From: an uncultured Eggerthella sp.
Lineage (GTDB): Bacteria; Actinomycetota; Coriobacteriia; Coriobacteriales; Eggerthellaceae
DNA length: 64,000 nt
Reading direction: 5' to 3'
NCBI GenBank assembly: GCA_900538545.1
Contig: UPYK01000008.1
Location: 6,832 to 70,831, forward strand
Below the pieces are notes generated by a model. The model saw only the letters and a list, made by a program, of their open reading frames with translations, searched no databases and had not been told where the DNA came from. The translations under genes were made by a program, and so were the position numbers. This document shows, piece after piece, positions 59,679 through 64,000 of the stretch (position 1 is its first letter; each line of letters starts with the position of its first letter).

Positions 59679-60660
59679 TGGTGGAAGCTCCTTCTAAGAT
59701 CGTGTTCGTTGATTCCTGCGGTTGTTTCTCCTCTGCTGTTAAAAGCAGCGAAAGGACATCGACAAGCCCCAGGTCGTTCGTACCGAGATACTTGATGCTG
59801 TATGAGCTTACACCAGAAAGAGAAGCGGCTTTGTTGCACGCATCTTTGTACGTGCCGATCTCATCGATAAGCCCGTTCTCCACACCATCGGCACCCGTGA
59901 ATGCCATGCCGGTAGCAAGCTTCTGAACAGCAGAAACCTCCATACCACGACCTTCAGCGACCGATTCGATGAAGCTCTTGTTGATCTGATCGACCTGAGC
60001 TTGGAAGTATTTCACCTCTTCATCAGTGAGCGGACGATTCCCATACGAAGCATCTTTGCTATCTGCGGAGGTGATGGTGCGCACATCGATGCCGAGCAAG
60101 TCGAGCAACTTCGAGTAATCGGTAACCTGGATGACCGTACCGATCGAACCGATGCTCGAGGCTTCATTGGCATAGATATAGTCGGCCTGCGAAGAAATGA
60201 GATAAGCCGCCGAAGCATTGCCCGAAGCGGTCGAGACTACGATCGGCTTCGAAAAATCCTTCACGTACTGCGCCATCTCTTCACCAGCTGCCGCGGCACC
60301 TCCGCCTGAATTCACGCGAAGCACGACCGCCTTGATGGACGGATCGTTTGCGGCGCTTTGCAGCTGAGCAAGGAGTCCTTCGGGCGTATTCGCGCCATCA
60401 TCCTGGCCGATCGTGCCATCAAGGTCGATCACGCCGATGGAATCCTGGAACGTGAGATACGGATTGGTGCGGACGTTATTCCCTACGAGCGTGCCGACAA
60501 GGATGCCCAAGATCACCAGGAGCACGACGACCCAAACGCGTACCCCTTTTCGTTTCTTCACGCGTTTTGCGACATACGGTTGATTCGCGCCATAAGGCTG
60601 GCCTGCCGGAGGAGGAGGCGTGGGTGAAGCTGTTTCAGGGGTAGCTGAGTTTTCAGACAT
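59662..60660 (-). CDS. sppA: Signal peptide peptidase SppA
   Basis: Membrane-bound serine protease (S49) of 332 residues that clears cleaved signal peptides. A cytoplasmic Pro-rich N terminus (~1-40) is followed by one membrane helix (VWVVVLLVILGILVGTLVG, ~43-62). The extracellular protease domain has VVLRVNSGGGAAAAGEE. The nucleophile region TASGNASAAYLISSQAD and the Lys region SKDASYGNRPLTDEE are consistent with the Ser-Lys dyad. Start ATG 60660 is chosen for AAAGGG upstream and a family-like N terminus. It lies 32 bases after rho. Confidence 0.9.
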   Translation of the reverse strand: MSENSATPETASPTPPPPAGQPYGANQPYVAKRVKKRKGVRVWVVVLLVILGILVGTLVGNNVRTNPYLTFQDSIGVIDLDGTIGQDDGANTPEGLLAQLQSAANDPSIKAVVLRVNSGGGAAAAGEEMAQYVKDFSKPIVVSTASGNASAAYLISSQADYIYANEASSIGSIGTVIQVTDYSKLLDLLGIDVRTITSADSKDASYGNRPLTDEEVKYFQAQVDQINKSFIESVAEGRGMEVSAVQKLATGMAFTGADGVENGLIDEIGTYKDACNKAASLSGVSSYSIKYLGTNDLGLVDVLSLLLTAEEKQPQESTNTILEGASTNGQLS

Positions 60661-60692
60661 TGAATTCCCTTTCGCACTCTGAGCGCACAAGC

Positions 60693-62416
<1,724 letters not shown>

Positions 62417-62420
<4 letters not shown>

Positions 62421-63085
62421 GCGTTAGCTACTTTCTCCCAGTCGTTCAGGAAGGAAACGAGACCACGCTCGGTAAGAGGATGCTCGATGCACTTCTTCAG
62501 CACGCCGAAGGGCACGGTGGCGATGTCAGCACCCATGAGCGCTGCCTGGGTAACATGGTTCGCGCTGCGGATCGATGCAGCGATGACTTCACATTCATGA
62601 CCAAAGTCATAGTTCGCCATGGCCTCGACCACATTCACCAGTTGCGGAATGCCGTCTTCAGAAATATCGTCGAAGCGACCAACGAATGGCGAGATATAGC
62701 GCGCGCCACTGCGTGCAGCAAGGATCGCCTGCGGCACCGTGAAGCATAGCGTCATGTTCACCGGAATGCCTTCAGCTGCGAGCATCTTCGTTGCAGCCAG
62801 GCCTTCGATCATGGTCGGAACCTTCACGACCACATGCTCTGGATCGATCGCGTGGAGCTTCTTGCCATCGGCGAAGATCTCGTCACGCGTCATCGCGACC
62901 GACTCGGCCGAAACGGGGCCTTGCACGATGTCGCAAATAGCTTTGATATGCTCGTGGAAATCGGAAAGCTTGCCACCGACGCGCGAATAGAGCGTGGGGT
63001 TGGTGGTAACGCCTGCGATCGCGCCCCAGCTGTTCGCCTCCTCGATCTCCTTAAGATCAGCGGTATCCAAAAAGAATTTCACCAT
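62417..63085 (-). CDS. tal: Transaldolase (TalC/MipB-like short type)
   Basis: Short transaldolase or fructose-6-phosphate aldolase-type TIM barrel of 222 residues. MVKFFLDTADLKEIEE and GVTTNPTLYSR open the barrel. The Schiff-base Lys lies in HVVVKVPTM, and NMTLCFTVPQAILAA and ARYISPFVGRFDD follow. Acts in the non-oxidative pentose phosphate pathway. Start ATG 63085 follows AAGGAGGAC. It leads the tal-rho-sppA-metG series. Confidence 0.93.
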
Positions 63086-63348
63086 GTCCTCCTTAGACTG
63101 GTACACCTATTGGCAGTATGCGAGCACGAAGGCTGCGCGATATGCAAAATGAGGGGGATATAAAAGACGCTTTCATCGTAAACAATCAATCCGCGATACG
63201 CAAGCAACAATCAGGAAACTTGCAGAATCAACCGCAGAACAGCAAGCGCGCGCTATCCCGCCTGCGTGCGCGTGCAAAAGAGATCTCTTCGCATCAGCGC
63301 GACCTGAATTTGCCCCGCTTTTATTTTGTCTCGTTTTTGACGCTGCTC

Positions 63349-64000
63349 TTACTGGCCAACAGCTTCGCGGAAGAAGGCAATCTCCTTGGCATAGCCAGGA
63401 AGCTCGTTCGGCGTTTCGAGAATAGCCGGCAACCCCTGCAAAGCAGGATGTTCGAGCACGCGCACGAGCGCCTCTGCACCGATCTGGCCTTCTCCGATGC
63501 GCGCATGCCGATCCTTATGCGCACCGCACGTATTCAGCGAATCGTTGATATGGAGCGCCTTCAGATGCTCGAGACCGATCACACGATCGAACTCATCGAG
63601 CACGCCGTCCAAGTCGTCCTTGATGTCGTACCCTGCATCCCATACGTGGCACGTGTCGAGGCAAACGCCAACCTTTTCAGGATGATCCATACGCGCGCGG
63701 ATTGCTGCGATCTCCTCGAAGGTCGATCCCACCTCCGATCCTTTGCCCGCCATCGTCTCAAGAAGAAGCGTGGTGGTCTGATCGGGCGTGATCACTTGAT
63801 TCAAGGTTTCGGCGATCTGCTCGATCCCAATATCGCTCCCCTGCCCCGTATGCGAGCCAGGATGCATGTTGAAGAGTTGGTTCGGCGTGTACTCCATACG
63901 CGCAAGATCATCCACGAGCGCCTGAAGGGCGAATTCGCGCACTGATTCCTTCGCTGAACACGGATTGATCGTGTAGGAGCCATGCGCAACGATCTTATCG
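63349..64000 (-). CDS. nfo: Endonuclease IV (partial, 5' end beyond window)
   Basis: C-terminal ~217 residues of the AP endonuclease Nfo; the frame continues unbroken to the window edge, so the start is missing. The visible family sequence starts HGSYTINPCSAKESVREFA. It has the metal-ligand motifs LLETMAGKGSEVG (Glu), CLDTCHVWDAGYD (Asp/His) and LHINDS (His). It incises at abasic sites and acts after glycosylases such as the one at 37265-37771. The GTG at 63942 is internal and not the start. The 263-base gap to tal holds no recognisable gene. Confidence 0.95.
   Translation of the reverse strand, partial: DKIVAHGSYTINPCSAKESVREFALQALVDDLARMEYTPNQLFNMHPGSHTGQGSDIGIEQIAETLNQVITPDQTTTLLLETMAGKGSEVGSTFEEIAAIRARMDHPEKVGVCLDTCHVWDAGYDIKDDLDGVLDEFDRVIGLEHLKALHINDSLNTCGAHKDRHARIGEGQIGAEALVRVLEHPALQGLPAILETPNELPGYAKEIAFFREAVGQ

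Overview
The window looks like chromosomal DNA from an actinobacterium of the class Coriobacteriia. By eye the GC content is moderate to high. The evidence is gene content and order: rplU-rpmA-obg-proB-proA-nadD-yqeK-rsfS in one direction, an Asn-rich Rho, ThyX instead of ThyA, a GlnR-type orphan regulator beside glnA, and T-box control of amino-acid uptake. No prophage, transposase, integrase or CRISPR array was seen. Genus is inference only and is not assigned.

Layout. 6-9981 (+): a Tad/Flp pilus locus (TadZ, TadA, TadB, TadC, Flp pilin, several TadE/TadG-type pseudopilins, a secreted protein, a DUF192 protein, a zinc-ribbon protein). 10000-12081: threonine synthase and a divergent DtxR/MntR-type regulator. 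12078-18790 (-): the ribosomal-protein/Obg/proline/NAD/RsfS run, driven by a good sigma-70 promoter at 18827-18855. 19094-23757 (-): glnA, a GlnR-like degenerate response regulator and polA in one transcription unit. A GlnR-like site lies on the glnA promoter, and a 101-bp tandem repeat array lies just upstream. 24184-25602 (-): methionine ABC transporter pieces (MetI, short MetN). 25733-31140 (-): GtrA and two very large, paralogous double-GT2 glycosyltransferases. 31294-33256: tRNA-Glu, a NifX-like protein and a lone acyl-CoA dehydrogenase.

33462-37104 (+) is the most striking unit: a complete T-box leader followed by a four-gene ECF transporter (S, A, A', T). The specifier codon reads UGG (Trp), and the T-box UGGC would pair with a tRNA whose discriminator base is G, as in tRNA-Trp. 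The S component resembles the TrpP family, so this reads as a dedicated, uncharged-tRNA-sensing tryptophan importer.

37265-41252: a hypoxanthine/uracil-DNA glycosylase, a lipoprotein nuclease, a FlK-like thioesterase, a LysR regulator with an adjacent palindrome, a PQ-loop-like membrane protein and tRNA-Thr. 41446-52324 (-): an 11-gene tightly packed cluster, mdh-fumA-fumB-tmk-holB-ricT-pncB-degV-degV-dehydrogenase-radical SAM. 52630-59678 (-): an archaeal-like topoisomerase IA, ThyX, a flavin reductase-rubredoxin fusion, L31 with a long acidic/alanine-rich tail, and a divergent methionyl-tRNA synthetase. 59662-64000 (-): sppA, rho, transaldolase and the 3' part of endonuclease IV, which runs off the end.

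A 27-30 bp palindromic sequence family (GGTGACAAACTACCCGG core) sits directly after stop codons at three places (31905, 38961, 55290). It looks like a dispersed terminator-type repeat.
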